Of a stretch of DNA of 64,000 nucleotides, positions 36,798 through 46,518 are shown one piece after another. The notes below the pieces were generated by a model, which was not told the DNA's origin, ran no database searches, and saw only the letters and a program-made list of their open reading frames with translations. The position numbers and the translations under genes were made by a program. The DNA comes from Thermolongibacillus altinsuensis (GTDB lineage Bacteria; Bacillota; Bacilli; Bacillales; Anoxybacillaceae), in the NCBI RefSeq assembly GCF_004341205.1, contig NZ_SLUL01000001.1, positions 62,001 through 126,000 on the forward strand. The letters run 5' to 3'. Position 1 is the first letter of the stretch. Every line of letters starts with the position of its first letter.

Positions 36798-38417
36798 ATG
36801 GAGCATGTAAAATGTGAATGTGGACATGTCAATCCGATCGGAACGGTATTATGTGAATCGTGCGGCAAACCGTTTGAAGAGAATGCTCCGGCGCTGTTGG
36901 ACATGCGCTATGAAGGGAGCGCACGCCGTTCGCAAACATACAACAAAACGATCATCGATAAAGTGTGGAATTTCTTTTCTTCGGTAAAAGTGGGAGTTTG
37001 GCTCATCGTCATTACGCTCATCGCCTCAGCGATCGGCACGATTTATCCGCAAGAGATGTACATACCGCCGACCGTCACGCCAGCTGAATATTATGAAGAA
37101 CAGTACGGCTGGCTTGGAAAATGGTATTATCAACTTGGTTTTCACGATTTGTACGGTTCATGGTGGTATATGTTGCTTATCGCCCTCATCGGCGTATCGC
37201 TCGTCATTTGCAGTTTGGACCGCGTTGTACCGCTTTATCGCGCCCTAAAAAAACAAGGGGTGACGCGCAATGAGCAGTTTTTGCGCCGCCAGCGTTTATT
37301 TAGCAGTTCGCATGTCGACAACTATGAAGCGCTTTTGCCGCAAATAAAAGAAAAGTTAGCGAAGCATCGGTATCATATTCGCGAAGAAAACGGTAACATT
37401 TTAGCGGAAAAAGGGCGTTTTTCGCGCTGGGGTCCTTATGTTAATCATATTGGGTTAATCATCTTTTTGATCGGGGCGATGCTTCGATTTGTCCCTGGGA
37501 TGTATGTGGATGAAGTGTTTTGGATTCGCGAGGGAGAGACGAAAGAAATTCCGGGGACGAACGGAAAGTACTTTTTGAAAAACGAAAAATTTATTTTCCA
37601 AGTGTACGAGAAGGAAAAGGAGAAAAAAGTGTTCCAAGAGGCGATCGATCGCGTCGGCAGCGGAATGATGGCGAAAAACTATCAAACGAATGCGGTGCTT
37701 TATGAGCGTGTTGGCCCGATCATCCCGGGGGAAAAGCCAAAGTTAAAGAAAGTGAAAAGCTTCTCGATTCGCGTCAATGAACCGCTCAAACATGATCATT
37801 ATGCGTTGTATCAAGTAGATTTTAAGTTAAATGAGCTAAGCAAAATGTCGTTTCATTTGATCGATAAACAGACAAATAAGCAATTTGGGACGATTACGGT
37901 TGATTTGTTGCAGCCAAAGGATGAATACGATTTAGGAAACGGCTATCGCGTTCAACTTTTAAGCTATTTTCCTGATTTTTATTTTGACGAAGAAGGGAAC
38001 CCGGCGACAAAGTCAAAAGTTCCGAACAATCCGGCGTTTGTTTTTAAAATGATCACACCAGACCGTCCGGATGGAGAAGTGAGTTTTACCGCGATTCGCC
38101 AAACAATTGAACCGCTTGGCGACAATAAATATAAAATGGCGTTTGCGGGCATGGAAACGCGCAACGTATCCGCATTGACGGTTCGCCGTGATTTTACGCT
38201 TTGGATTTTGGGATTAGGCGGAGCGATTTTTATGATTGGACTGATTCAAGGAATGTATTGGAATCATCGCCGCATTTGGATTCAACGCATCAACGGAGAA
38301 GTGCTTGTGGCGGCGCATACGAATAAAAACTGGTTTGGCTTGAAAAAAGAATTGGCAAAGATTTGTGAAGGAACACCGCTTGTGATGCCAGTCGATCAAG
38401 CCGACAAAGGACGATAA
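36798..38417 (+). CDS. resB: Cytochrome c biogenesis protein ResB
   Basis: System II cytochrome c maturation, works with ResC in heme delivery and ligation. The 539 residues have an N-terminal zinc ribbon (CECGHVNPIG-TVLCESCG), then membrane helices near 63-82, 118-135 and 215-232, a large outer domain and a final helix (about 480-500). The conserved YNKTIIDKVWNFFSSVKVG and WGPYVNHIGLIIFLIGAML blocks are those of Bacillus ResB. AAGGAGTTTT precedes ATG 36798. Confidence 0.95.
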   Translation: MEHVKCECGHVNPIGTVLCESCGKPFEENAPALLDMRYEGSARRSQTYNKTIIDKVWNFFSSVKVGVWLIVITLIASAIGTIYPQEMYIPPTVTPAEYYEEQYGWLGKWYYQLGFHDLYGSWWYMLLIALIGVSLVICSLDRVVPLYRALKKQGVTRNEQFLRRQRLFSSSHVDNYEALLPQIKEKLAKHRYHIREENGNILAEKGRFSRWGPYVNHIGLIIFLIGAMLRFVPGMYVDEVFWIREGETKEIPGTNGKYFLKNEKFIFQVYEKEKEKKVFQEAIDRVGSGMMAKNYQTNAVLYERVGPIIPGEKPKLKKVKSFSIRVNEPLKHDHYALYQVDFKLNELSKMSFHLIDKQTNKQFGTITVDLLQPKDEYDLGNGYRVQLLSYFPDFYFDEEGNPATKSKVPNNPAFVFKMITPDRPDGEVSFTAIRQTIEPLGDNKYKMAFAGMETRNVSALTVRRDFTLWILGLGGAIFMIGLIQGMYWNHRRIWIQRINGEVLVAAHTNKNWFGLKKELAKICEGTPLVMPVDQADKGR

Positions 38418-38429
38418 GGGGGAAACGAC

Positions 38430-39608
38430 GTGGCACAATTAAGCAGCACGTTGCTTTACATCGCATTTGTTCTTTATTTAGTGGCGACGTTCTTTTTTGG
38501 TGGAGCCATTCGTGATAAAAAAGCAAAATCGGGGCCGGATCGTTGGGCTATGATTGGGATTGCGGTAACGATCGCCGGATTTGTTGCTCAGCTTGGCTAT
38601 TTTGTGACGCGCTGGATTGCTGCTGGGCATGCGCCTGTTAGCAATTTGTTTGAGTTTACAACGTTTTTCGGAATGATGCTTGTCGGGGCGTTCATTGTTA
38701 TTTACTTTATTTACAAAACGAGTCTTCTAGGATTGTTTACGCTGCCGATTGCCATTTTAGTCATTGCGTATGCAAGCATGTTTCCGCGTGAAATTTCGCC
38801 GCTCATTCCAGCGCTTCAAAGCGATTGGCTGCATATTCACGTGACGACAGCAGCCGCCGGAGAGGCGATTTTAGCGGTTAGCTTTGCGGCTGGACTCATT
38901 TATTTAATTTGCGTAGTCGATCAATCAAAAGCGAGCAAACGGACGTTTTGGCTTGAAGTGATTTTATTTTGTTTAATTAGCACGCTCGGTTTTGTCGCGG
39001 CGACGACGGCATTCCGTCTCGCCGATTATGAAGCGAAATTTGAATGGATCGATAAAAACAATCAACAAACCGAAATGGTATATCATATGCCGGCGCTTGT
39101 TGGACCGCATGAAGGAAAGCTGAAAACGGAAGGGCGCATGGAGCCACTTGTGGACATGCCTGCCATCATTAATGCGCGCAAGTTGAATACGGTGATTTGG
39201 TCGCTCTTTGCGGGCGCGATTCTTTACGGGCTGCTTCGATTGGTGCTGCGCAAGCGCATTGCTGCGGCACTGCAGCCGCTTGTCAAAAATATTAATTTAG
39301 ATTTGGTTGATGAAATTAGCTATCGTTCGGTGGCGATCGGCTTTCCAGTGTTTACGCTTGGCGCGCTTGTTTTTGCGATGATTTGGGCGCAAATTGCCTG
39401 GACGCGCTTTTGGGGTTGGGACCCGAAAGAAGTATGGGCGCTTATTACATGGCTGTTTTATGCGGCATTTTTACATTTGCGCCTCTCGAAAGGATGGCAT
39501 GGTGAAAGATCTGCATGGTTAGCTGTGATTGGCTTTGCGATTATTATGTTTAACTTAGTGGCCGTCAATCTTGTCATTGCCGGTTTGCATTCTTATGCTG
39601 GTTCATGA
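38430..39608 (+). CDS. resC: Cytochrome c biogenesis protein ResC
   Basis: Heme-handling partner of ResB. 392 residues, about eight helices, with the tryptophan-rich WWD-type motif [18 protein letters not shown] and conserved flanking histidines ([20 protein letters not shown]). GTG 38430 follows AAGGGGGAAACGAC. Terminator directly after. Confidence 0.95.
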   Translation: MAQLSSTLLYIAFVLYLVATFFFGGAIRDKKAKSGPDRWAMIGIAVTIAGFVAQLGYFVTRWIAAGHAPVSNLFEFTTFFGMMLVGAFIVIYFIYKTSLLGLFTLPIAILVIAYASMFPREISPLIPALQSDWLHIHVTTAAAGEAILAVSFAAGLIYLICVVDQSKASKRTFWLEVILFCLISTLGFVAATTAFRLADYEAKFEWIDKNNQQTEMVYHMPALVGPHEGKLKTEGRMEPLVDMPAIINARKLNTVIWSLFAGAILYGLLRLVLRKRIAAALQPLVKNINLDLVDEISYRSVAIGFPVFTLGALVFAMIWAQIAWTRFWGWDPKEVWALITWLFYAAFLHLRLSKGWHGERSAWLAVIGFAIIMFNLVAVNLVIAGLHSYAGS

Positions 39609-39637
39609 CGCCTTCTCTAGGAAGGCGTTTTTTTTTT
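39608..39637 (+). terminator. resC terminator
   Basis: ACGCCTTC / GAAGGCGT perfect stem, 5-base loop, then a run of T. Separates resABC from resDE. Confidence 0.9.
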
Positions 39638-39708
39638 GTCAAGATGAAGAGGGGGCAAGTAGAAAAATGTTGTCGAATTTTGTACAATAGTGAAAGAGGA
39701 GGGACAAC

Positions 39709-40425
39709 ATGGACAAGGAGATTAAAATTTTAGTTGTTGATGATGAAGAACGGATTCGCCGCTTATTGCGAATGTATTTAGAACGTGAGCAATACGTGAT
39801 TGATGAAGCCGATAACGGCGAGGATGCACTGAAAATGGCGCTTGCAACGGATTATGATTTAATTTTGCTTGATTTAATGTTACCAGGAAAAGATGGAATC
39901 GATGTGTGTAAAGAATTGCGCGAGAAAAAAGCAACACCGATTATTATGTTGACTGCGAAAGGAGAAGAGGCCAATCGCGTGCAAGGGTTTGAGGCAGGAA
40001 CGGATGATTATATTGTGAAGCCGTTCAGTCCGCGTGAAGTTGTATTGCGCGTAAAAGCGTTGCTTCGCCGCACTGCTAATTCACCATATGTACAAACGGA
40101 CACAACAACGCGAGATGTGCTTGTCTTCCCGCATTTAACGATTGATAATGACGCTCACCGCGTTACAGCAGATGGTCATGAAGTAAGTTTGACACCGAAA
40201 GAGTATGAGTTGCTTCACTTTTTAGCGAAATCTCCTGATAAAGTGTTCGACCGTGAACAATTGTTGAAAGAAGTATGGCATTATGAGTTTTTTGGTGATT
40301 TGCGCACGGTCGATACGCATGTTAAACGTTTGCGCGAAAAATTAAATAAAGTCTCGCCAGCAGCGGCAAAGATGATTGTAACGGTATGGGGAGTCGGCTA
40401 CAAGTTTGAGGTTGTGAATGAGTGA
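39709..40425 (+). CDS. resD: Response regulator ResD
   Basis: Activates anaerobic respiration and cytochrome genes (resABC, nar-type and others). 238 residues: receiver domain with acidic pair D11-D12, phospho-accepting D55 in [10 protein letters not shown] and Lys in IVKPF, then an OmpR-type winged helix ([29 protein letters not shown]). AGAGGAGGGAC precedes ATG 39709. Its stop overlaps the resE start. Confidence 0.95.
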   Translation: MDKEIKILVVDDEERIRRLLRMYLEREQYVIDEADNGEDALKMALATDYDLILLDLMLPGKDGIDVCKELREKKATPIIMLTAKGEEANRVQGFEAGTDDYIVKPFSPREVVLRVKALLRRTANSPYVQTDTTTRDVLVFPHLTIDNDAHRVTADGHEVSLTPKEYELLHFLAKSPDKVFDREQLLKEVWHYEFFGDLRTVDTHVKRLREKLNKVSPAAAKMIVTVWGVGYKFEVVNE

Positions 40426-42188
40426 TGTTTTTATGGCGTAGTGTCGTCGGCAAGCTTTGGTTGACGATTTTATTGCTCGTTGCCTTTGTTTTGTTTATTT
40501 TAACCATTCTTTTGCTTGGTTTTTTTGAGAATTATTATTTAGAAAAAGCAGAGCAAGAATTGACGCAGCAAGCGATAAAAGTTGCCCGCGTAGTGGAAGA
40601 TCATGATGAACAGCTCGCTCGTTCGATCGCTTGGACGATGGTCGATGACGTTTCCAAAGTGATGATTGTAGAAAACGAACGGCATTATTGGTACTCCCCG
40701 AATGAAAATTTAGCCGATATGCCGCTTGCGTTTATTAAAAATGACCGCGATTTAGCCAAAGTGTTTAACGGTAAGCAAGTCGTGAAAAAAACGTATCTTC
40801 CAAATATTCAACGCGGAAATGACCGATATAGTCAGTTGCTCATCGTCGGTGTTCCGCTTCGCATGGCGGATGATCACGGAGCTGTATTTATTTATCAATC
40901 ATTAAAAGCGATTGAAGATACGACGAAACAGACGACGAAGTTTATTTTGCTTGCCGCTTTTATTGCGATCGTGTTAACGACCGTATTTGCCTTTTTCTTA
41001 TCGACGCGCATTACCGCTCCGTTAAGAAAAATGCGGCAAGTGGCGTTTGAAATTGCTCGCGGCAAGTTTGACTCAAAAGTGCCTATTTTAACGCATGACG
41101 AAATTGGAGAACTGGCTATGGCGTTTAATCAAATGGGGCGGCAGCTGCAATTTAATATGAATGCCCTTAATCAAGAAAAAGAGCAATTAGCGAGCATTTT
41201 AAGCAGCATGGCCGATGGGGTCATTACGCTCAATCGCAACGGGGAAGTGCTCGTTACGAACCCGCCTGCCGATCGCTTTTTGCAAGCATGGTATTACGAG
41301 CAAGGAAACAATAAACCGCTGTTGCCGCTTCCGCCTCAAGTGAACGAGCTGTTTGCCCTCGCTGTGTCAGAGGAAAAAGAACAGGCGACTGAAGTTGTGC
41401 TGCAAGGGCGCAGTTGGGTCATTGTGATGACGCCGCTTTACAATGGCAAAACGATTCGCGGCGCGGTTGCAGTGTTGCGCGATATGACGGAGGAGCGCCG
41501 GCTCGATAAATTGCGCAAAGATTTTATTGCCAATGTCTCGCATGAACTGCGTACGCCAATTGCGATGCTGCAAGGGTACAGTGAAGCGATTGTTGACGAT
41601 ATCGCCGCCACAGACGAGGAGAAAAAAGAATTGGCAAAAGTGATTTATGATGAGTCGTTGCGGATGGGCCGGCTTGTGAATGATTTATTAGATTTGGCGC
41701 GCATGGAAGCGGGACATTTGACGTTAAATGTTGAGCCTGTGCATATTGATGCTTACATTGAGCGAATTATTCATAAATTTCAAGGATTAGCCAAAGAAAA
41801 GCAAATTCAACTTGATGCGGAAATGAAAGAAAAGGGACTTATTGCTCACTTTGATCCGGATCGAATTGAACAAGTATTGACGAATTTAATCGATAATGCG
41901 CTTCGCCATACAAACGAAGGCGGCCAAGTAAGCGTTATCGTTGAGAAAGATCGCGAACATGTGCGCATTTCGGTGAAAGATTCGGGGTCAGGAATTGCTG
42001 AGGAAGATTTGCCGTTTGTGTTTGAGCGTTTTTACAAAGCGGATAAAGCAAGAACGCGCGGTCGCTCTGGAACAGGATTGGGATTGGCGATTGCGAAAAA
42101 CATCGTCGAAGCGCATAAAGGAACGATTTCTGTTCATAGTAAATTAAATGAAGGAACGACGTTCACGTTTACATTGCCAATCAAGTAA
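40425..42188 (+). CDS. resE: Sensor histidine kinase ResE
   Basis: Phosphorylates ResD in response to low oxygen or nitric oxide. 587 residues: helix 11-31, an extracytoplasmic loop, helix at about 164-188, HAMP domain, a PAS-like region from about 245, phospho-accepting H373 in SHELRTP, and an ATPase domain with N box [11 protein letters not shown]1 [12 protein letters not shown] and G2 [11 protein letters not shown] 40425 overlaps the resD stop as TGATG; a GTG at 40422 is an alternative. Confidence 0.95.
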   Translation: MFLWRSVVGKLWLTILLLVAFVLFILTILLLGFFENYYLEKAEQELTQQAIKVARVVEDHDEQLARSIAWTMVDDVSKVMIVENERHYWYSPNENLADMPLAFIKNDRDLAKVFNGKQVVKKTYLPNIQRGNDRYSQLLIVGVPLRMADDHGAVFIYQSLKAIEDTTKQTTKFILLAAFIAIVLTTVFAFFLSTRITAPLRKMRQVAFEIARGKFDSKVPILTHDEIGELAMAFNQMGRQLQFNMNALNQEKEQLASILSSMADGVITLNRNGEVLVTNPPADRFLQAWYYEQGNNKPLLPLPPQVNELFALAVSEEKEQATEVVLQGRSWVIVMTPLYNGKTIRGAVAVLRDMTEERRLDKLRKDFIANVSHELRTPIAMLQGYSEAIVDDIAATDEEKKELAKVIYDESLRMGRLVNDLLDLARMEAGHLTLNVEPVHIDAYIERIIHKFQGLAKEKQIQLDAEMKEKGLIAHFDPDRIEQVLTNLIDNALRHTNEGGQVSVIVEKDREHVRISVKDSGSGIAEEDLPFVFERFYKADKARTRGRSGTGLGLAIAKNIVEAHKGTISVHSKLNEGTTFTFTLPIK

Positions 42189-42220
42189 AAGAGGATGGGG
42201 GAGCCATCCTCTTTTTGTTT
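42188..42220. terminator. resE terminator
   Basis: AAAGAGGATGG / CCATCCTCTTT perfect 11-bp stem then TTGTTT; the convergent RDD gene stops at its edge. Confidence 0.9.
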
Positions 42221-42623
42221 ACGGTCTTTCCGTTGTCACGTACGTTCCGGCGATAAAATCGTGAATGGCGCGTTTATCTCGCCGAACGCCAACCATAATC
42301 GCGCTGACGATAAGCGCAATTCCGAGCGTAACGACGTAAACGAGCGAAGCAACGATCGTGCGCAAAAACATTGCCCCAAAGCCAAGCTTTTCGCCGTTCA
42401 CTTTGACGATGCGTACGCCCATGATCCGCTTGCCGATCGTGTAGCCGGACCAATAGATTGGAATGAGCAAGAAATAAGCAAGGTTTATGATCGACGTAAT
42501 GGGATCGCCTTCCATTGAACCAGTGATGAAATAACTAATGATCGCAAGCGGAACGCCGACGATGAGTCCGTCTAAAAGGTTAGCGGCCAGTCTGCGCCAA
42601 AAACCTGCTGGATTTGAAACCAT
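42219..42623 (-). CDS. RDD-family membrane protein
   Basis: A 134-residue protein with about three to four helices and the RDD signature: FWRRLAANLLDGLIVGV with the Arg and Asp pair, and TIGKRIMGVRIVKVNGEKLG. RDD proteins are thought to be transport- or membrane-stress-related; the role here is unknown. ATG 42623 is used because AAAGGGG lies 7 bases upstream; a start at 42641 would overlap the upstream peptidase stop. Its start is 1 base beyond the end of the M48 peptidase gene, so both form one operon. Confidence 0.88.
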   Translation of the reverse strand: MVSNPAGFWRRLAANLLDGLIVGVPLAIISYFITGSMEGDPITSIINLAYFLLIPIYWSGYTIGKRIMGVRIVKVNGEKLGFGAMFLRTIVASLVYVVTLGIALIVSAIMVGVRRDKRAIHDFIAGTYVTTERP

Positions 42624-42624
42624 G

Positions 42625-44022
42625 TTAAAAACCCCTTTCATGTTGTCTTAGTAATGCGACGGTGTCGCGATAGCCTGATTGAATTGCGTACATAAGTGCG
42701 GTCATGCCGGAATGGTCAGCCTTTTTTGGATTGGCGCCTAAATCAAGCAATGTTTTGACCGTTTCTGTATGACCGTTCATCGCTGCATACATGAGCGCGG
42801 TCATGCCATCCAAATCTTGAGCGTTTACCTCTGCCCCTTTGCTTGCCAGAAGCGCAACCATATCGCTTTGTCCCGCTTGAGCAGCCATCATAAGCGGCGT
42901 CATCCCTGTATACTCATCTTGAGCCTCAATGTCAGCGCCTGCTTGAAGAAGAAGAGTTGCGATTGCATCGTTTCCATCTTGAGCCGCCCAGTGAAGCGGT
43001 GTCATTCCTTGGTCGTCGATCACATTGACGTCTTCGTCTTGTTCGATGAGCTGCCGCACTTCTTGTTCATCACCCGCAATAATGGCACCAACGAGTGGAA
43101 GAATTTCTCCGCTGGCCCATTGTTGTTCGCTTTCTTCTTCAAACCATGTCGTTTCGGATAAGGTTGTCCATCCGTAATAGCCGCCAGCCCCGATGAGAAC
43201 GATTCCAGCGAAGAGGCCAGCAACCAATAATGCTGCTTTCGTAAAGGAACGTTGTTTGCTTGCTTCGCCGGCAAAAAAACGTTCGATTTCAGCGATTCGT
43301 TTCGGCAACGGCGGATGAGAAGAAAGAATTTCGCTTAACCAGACGAAAAAGCCTTTTTCTTCGCGCAGTTGTTCAACATATGCCTCGCGATTGACGCGTT
43401 TGTACAACTGTTTGCCGACCGCGAGAATCGTTAACGCGTTTTTTCCTGCCTCGCTGTTTGTATAGTATGCCCCATAACGATCGCACGTATATTCACATGC
43501 GCGCAAATAAAGTTCGGCTAATCCCGGAATCCACATCGCTGGTAAAATGAACAATGATTTGCTGATATGATTGCGTTTAATATGAGCAAGCTCGTGTGCG
43601 ATGACGAAGGCGAGTTCGTCATGTCCACCTCGATCAATGAGTTCGAAAATTTCCGAATACAGCACGACCATGTTTCGTCCGAAAAAGCGTGCCGCAAATG
43701 CGTTGAGCGCTCCGCTTGATTCCATGACGTACACATCAGGAACGCGCGAGATCCCCATTTGTTCGCATAGCTCTTTTACTTTTGCATACACTTCGGGAAA
43801 TTGCGCCTCGCTTAAGCGGACGGCGTTTGAGCGGATCATGCTGATCATAAGTGCATGAAGAAAAAGGGAAACAGCAATAAAACTAAGAGCAATGAGCAGC
43901 CCGACAATCGAAAGAGCAAGGCTGATGTAGAGAAGAACGCTTATCGTGGCCACAAGACAAAAATAACGGCGCTCATTTGGATGAATGAGCTCTTTTTCTG
44001 ACATAAGATTTGATAAGTTCAT
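42625..44022 (-). CDS. M48 metallopeptidase with C-terminal ankyrin repeats
   Basis: 465 residues. N-terminal part: two membrane helices (about 22-60), M48 domain with zinc site H143-E-L-A-H147 and third ligand E177 in ACEYTCDRYGA; this resembles HtpX/Ste24-type proteases. A third helix lies at about 262-283. Residues 310-460 are four ankyrin repeats (GMTPLHWAAQDGND, GMTPLMMAAQAGQS, GMTALMYAAMNGHT, GMTALMYAIQSGYR). Membrane helices and ankyrin repeats suggest a membrane quality-control protease with a built-in protein-binding module on one side. AAGGGGT precedes ATG 44022. The usual neighbours of htpX are absent. Confidence 0.88.
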   Translation of the reverse strand: MNLSNLMSEKELIHPNERRYFCLVATISVLLYISLALSIVGLLIALSFIAVSLFLHALMISMIRSNAVRLSEAQFPEVYAKVKELCEQMGISRVPDVYVMESSGALNAFAARFFGRNMVVLYSEIFELIDRGGHDELAFVIAHELAHIKRNHISKSLFILPAMWIPGLAELYLRACEYTCDRYGAYYTNSEAGKNALTILAVGKQLYKRVNREAYVEQLREEKGFFVWLSEILSSHPPLPKRIAEIERFFAGEASKQRSFTKAALLVAGLFAGIVLIGAGGYYGWTTLSETTWFEEESEQQWASGEILPLVGAIIAGDEQEVRQLIEQDEDVNVIDDQGMTPLHWAAQDGNDAIATLLLQAGADIEAQDEYTGMTPLMMAAQAGQSDMVALLASKGAEVNAQDLDGMTALMYAAMNGHTETVKTLLDLGANPKKADHSGMTALMYAIQSGYRDTVALLRQHERGF

Positions 44023-44140
44023 ACGTAAACCCCTTATTCCTTTATTAAAATGGTTTTTACAGTGCTTTTATTATAAAATAAATAAAAACGGGATAATATA
44101 GGAAATTTTTTACTATATTTTCGTTTACAAAAAATTTTTA

Positions 44141-44169
44141 TTGCCATCGCTCCCTCTTTCCGTTATGAT
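44141..44169 (+). promoter_or_regulatory. Candidate sigma-A promoter of the cobalamin operon
   Basis: TTGCCA (44141-44146) and TATGAT (44164-44169) with a 17-base spacer, each one mismatch from consensus, 48 bases upstream of the cobalamin aptamer. Confidence 0.6.
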
Positions 44170-44216
44170 AGTAAATGTAAATTGTTCGACAATTCCAAAC
44201 AATTACATATTATGAC

Positions 44217-44390
44217 AAAAAAGGTGTCGAACGGGCATGCGCCCTAGTAGGCTTAATAGGGAATCTGGTGCAAGTCCAGAACTGTCCCCGCAACTGTAAA
44301 TGCAGACGAAATGAAAAGGCCACTGTACGATCTTTCGTATGGGAAGGCTTCAGAGTAGGATGAAGCATGAGTCAGTAGACCTGCCTTTTT
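44217..44390 (+). ncRNA. Cobalamin riboswitch
   Basis: Closing stem AAAAAAGG / CCTTTTTT; conserved core GGTGCAAGTCCAGAACTGTCCCCGCAACTGTAA around 44270-44300 and the B12 box AGTCAGTAGACCTGCC near 44371-44385. It senses adenosyl- or methylcobalamin. The stretch 44023-44531 holds no gene: a promoter, this aptamer, and a terminator. Confidence 0.96.
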
Positions 44391-44464
44391 TGTCTATCGT
44401 GTTCGCGTCTTCGGGGGGTGAGACGGCGAAACGGCGGAAGTGTAGTGTCTCTTTTGCTGTTTCC

Positions 44465-44499
44465 AGCTCATTCCACTTGGAATGAGCTTTTATTTTTAT
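44465..44499 (+). terminator. Riboswitch-controlled terminator before btuF
   Basis: AGCTCATTCC / GGAATGAGCT perfect 10-bp stem, loop ACTT, then TTTATTTTTAT. Placed 75 bases after the aptamer; the intervening sequence (44391-44464) may hold the antiterminator. Confidence 0.85.
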
Positions 44500-44531
44500 A
44501 CATTTTATACATATCAAGGAGGAAAACGAAA

Positions 44532-45506
44532 ATGAAACAATGGAAACAGTATATTTTGCTGCTTGTGATGGTGCTGGCATTTGGTTTAGTTGCGTGCAGC
44601 AACGAAGCGGCTGAACCAAAGCAGGCAGACAAGCCAGCGCAAGAAACAAAAACAGAAGAAGCGGCTTTTCCAGTGACCGTTGAAGATGCCTTCGGTGAAA
44701 AGGTGACGATTGAAGCGGAACCGCAAAAAATCGTTTCGCTTATTCCGAGCAATACCGAAATTGCCTATGCATTAGGCTTGGGTGAAAAAATTGTCGGGGT
44801 GAGCGATTTTGACAACTATCCAGAAGATGTGCAAAACAAAGAAAAAATTGGCGGTATGGAATTTAATGTAGAAAAAATTCTTTCGCTTCAGCCAGATTTA
44901 GTGCTTGCACATGCATCAAGCGCACTCAATTCGAAAGATGGATTGAAACAATTAAAAGATTCAGGGATTGCCGTTCTTGTCGTTCAAGATGCGAAATCGT
45001 TTGATGATGTTTATGAGTCCATTGAATTGATTGGCAAGGCAACAGGAGCGACGGAAAAAGCAAACGAAGTCGTTCATCAGATGAAAGAGAAAGTAGCCGA
45101 AATCGCCGAAAAAGCAAAAAACATTAAAAAAGAAGAGGAAGCAACCGTTTGGGTCGAAATATCGCCAGCACCGGAAATTTATACAGCTGGAAAAGGGACG
45201 TTTATCGATGAAATGTTAACGTTGATTCATGCGAAAAACGCCGCTGGTGACCAAGAAGGATGGCCGATGTTTACAGAAGAGGATGCGGTCGCGTTAAATC
45301 CAGATGTCATTATTACGACATACGGTTATTACACGCCAAACGCTGTTGAGCAAGTGCTCGCTCGCCCAGCGTGGAAAGATGTTCCGGCTGTTAAAAATAA
45401 GCGCGTGTATGATGTCAATAACGATTTAGTTACCCGTCCGGGACCGCGCCTTGTTGAAGGGGTCGAAGAAATTGCCAAAGTCGTTTATCCAGAAGTGTTT
45501 AAATAA
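44532..45506 (+). CDS. btuF: Corrinoid-binding lipoprotein of ABC importer
   Basis: Catches corrinoids outside the membrane and hands them to BtuC. 324 residues: lipoprotein signal with cleavage before C22 (LVAC box), a negatively charged linker (EPKQADKPAQETKTEE), then a periplasmic-binding domain of the BtuF/FhuD class (IVSLIPSNTEIAYALGLG, LVLAHASSALNS, TAGKGTFIDEMLTLIHAKN). AAGGAGGAAAACG precedes ATG 44532; the frame is open back to 44418 through the terminator. The end overlaps btuC. Confidence 0.93.
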   Translation: MKQWKQYILLLVMVLAFGLVACSNEAAEPKQADKPAQETKTEEAAFPVTVEDAFGEKVTIEAEPQKIVSLIPSNTEIAYALGLGEKIVGVSDFDNYPEDVQNKEKIGGMEFNVEKILSLQPDLVLAHASSALNSKDGLKQLKDSGIAVLVVQDAKSFDDVYESIELIGKATGATEKANEVVHQMKEKVAEIAEKAKNIKKEEEATVWVEISPAPEIYTAGKGTFIDEMLTLIHAKNAAGDQEGWPMFTEEDAVALNPDVIITTYGYYTPNAVEQVLARPAWKDVPAVKNKRVYDVNNDLVTRPGPRLVEGVEEIAKVVYPEVFK

Positions 45507-46518
45507 TTATCCGCTCGCGCTTCTCTTGGCGCTTGTGACCATTTGGTTAGGGATATCGATCGGTTCACTATCGATTCCCTTTTCTGCTATATGGAACATT
45601 ATCGCTCATGCTCTTTGGCAAGCGCCGCTTGATGATCACGTTTCGGCGGCGATGGTGCAAGTAATCGTAGCCATTCGCCTGCCGCGCGTGCTGCTTGCTT
45701 TTTTGATCGGTGCTTCGCTTGCGTTGGCAGGGGCCGCGTTTCAAGGGTTATTAAAAAATGTTTTGGCCGATCCGTATACGCTTGGCGTATCGTCGGGAGC
45801 GGCAGTCGGCGCTGTCGCCGTGTTCTTTTTCGGTATTCAACTTCCTTTTTTCGGTCGGTTTACATTGCCGATCGTCAGCGTCATTTGCGCCTTTTTGACG
45901 CTCTTTCTCGTCCTTTTTTTCGCGCGAATGGCTGAGCGTAAAATGGCGATTGAAACGATTGTGCTCATTGGCATTATCGTTAGCGCTTTTTTCGGCTCGC
46001 TTATTTCGCTCATGATTGCGCTGACAGGAGAGGAATTGCGCCAAATCATTGCATGGTTAATGGGCAGTGTGGCGATGCGCGGCTGGGATTACGTATGGAT
46101 GCTCATCCCGTTTTTTATCGTTGGCTCCTTTGTGCTGTTGGTTCATCATCGTGAATTAAATGCGTTTGCTTTCGGGGAACATGCAGCAGCGAATATTGGC
46201 GTGCATGTGGCGCGGCGAAAAGTGATCATTTTAGCCGGAGCTTCGCTTTTAACCGGAGCGGCTGTCGCTGTGTCGGGGACGATTGGCTTTGTCGGACTTG
46301 TCGTTCCGCACATGACGCGTCTGATTTGCGGGGCGAATCATCGCCGGCTATTGCCTTTTTCTCTTCTGTATGGGGGAGCGTTTCTCGTTCTTGCCGATTT
46401 GGTGGCTCGGACGATCATTGCGCCGCGTGAGTTGCCGATTGGAGTGATTACATCCTTCATCGGTGCGCCGACGTTTGCTTTTTTACTTTTTAAAAGCTTG
46501 AAGCGAAAGATGGGATGA
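45472..46518 (+). CDS. btuC: Corrinoid ABC importer permease
   Basis: Membrane channel of the BtuCD/FecCD family; 348 residues with about ten helices and the conserved ADPYTLGVSSGAAVGA, RELNAFAFGEHAAANIGVHV and GTIGFVGLVVPHMTR. No ATG is available in the first codons. I choose TTG 45472 because AAGGGG lies 9 bases upstream; TTG at 45451 is an alternative. The gene overlaps btuF by 35 bases, in another frame. Confidence 0.9.
   Translation: MPKSFIQKCLNNYPLALLLALVTIWLGISIGSLSIPFSAIWNIIAHALWQAPLDDHVSAAMVQVIVAIRLPRVLLAFLIGASLALAGAAFQGLLKNVLADPYTLGVSSGAAVGAVAVFFFGIQLPFFGRFTLPIVSVICAFLTLFLVLFFARMAERKMAIETIVLIGIIVSAFFGSLISLMIALTGEELRQIIAWLMGSVAMRGWDYVWMLIPFFIVGSFVLLVHHRELNAFAFGEHAAANIGVHVARRKVIILAGASLLTGAAVAVSGTIGFVGLVVPHMTRLICGANHRRLLPFSLLYGGAFLVLADLVARTIIAPRELPIGVITSFIGAPTFAFLLFKSLKRKMG

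Noticed and set aside
44418-44531. Longer btuF start
   Set aside because: It would be translated through the terminator hairpin and would bury the lipoprotein signal.
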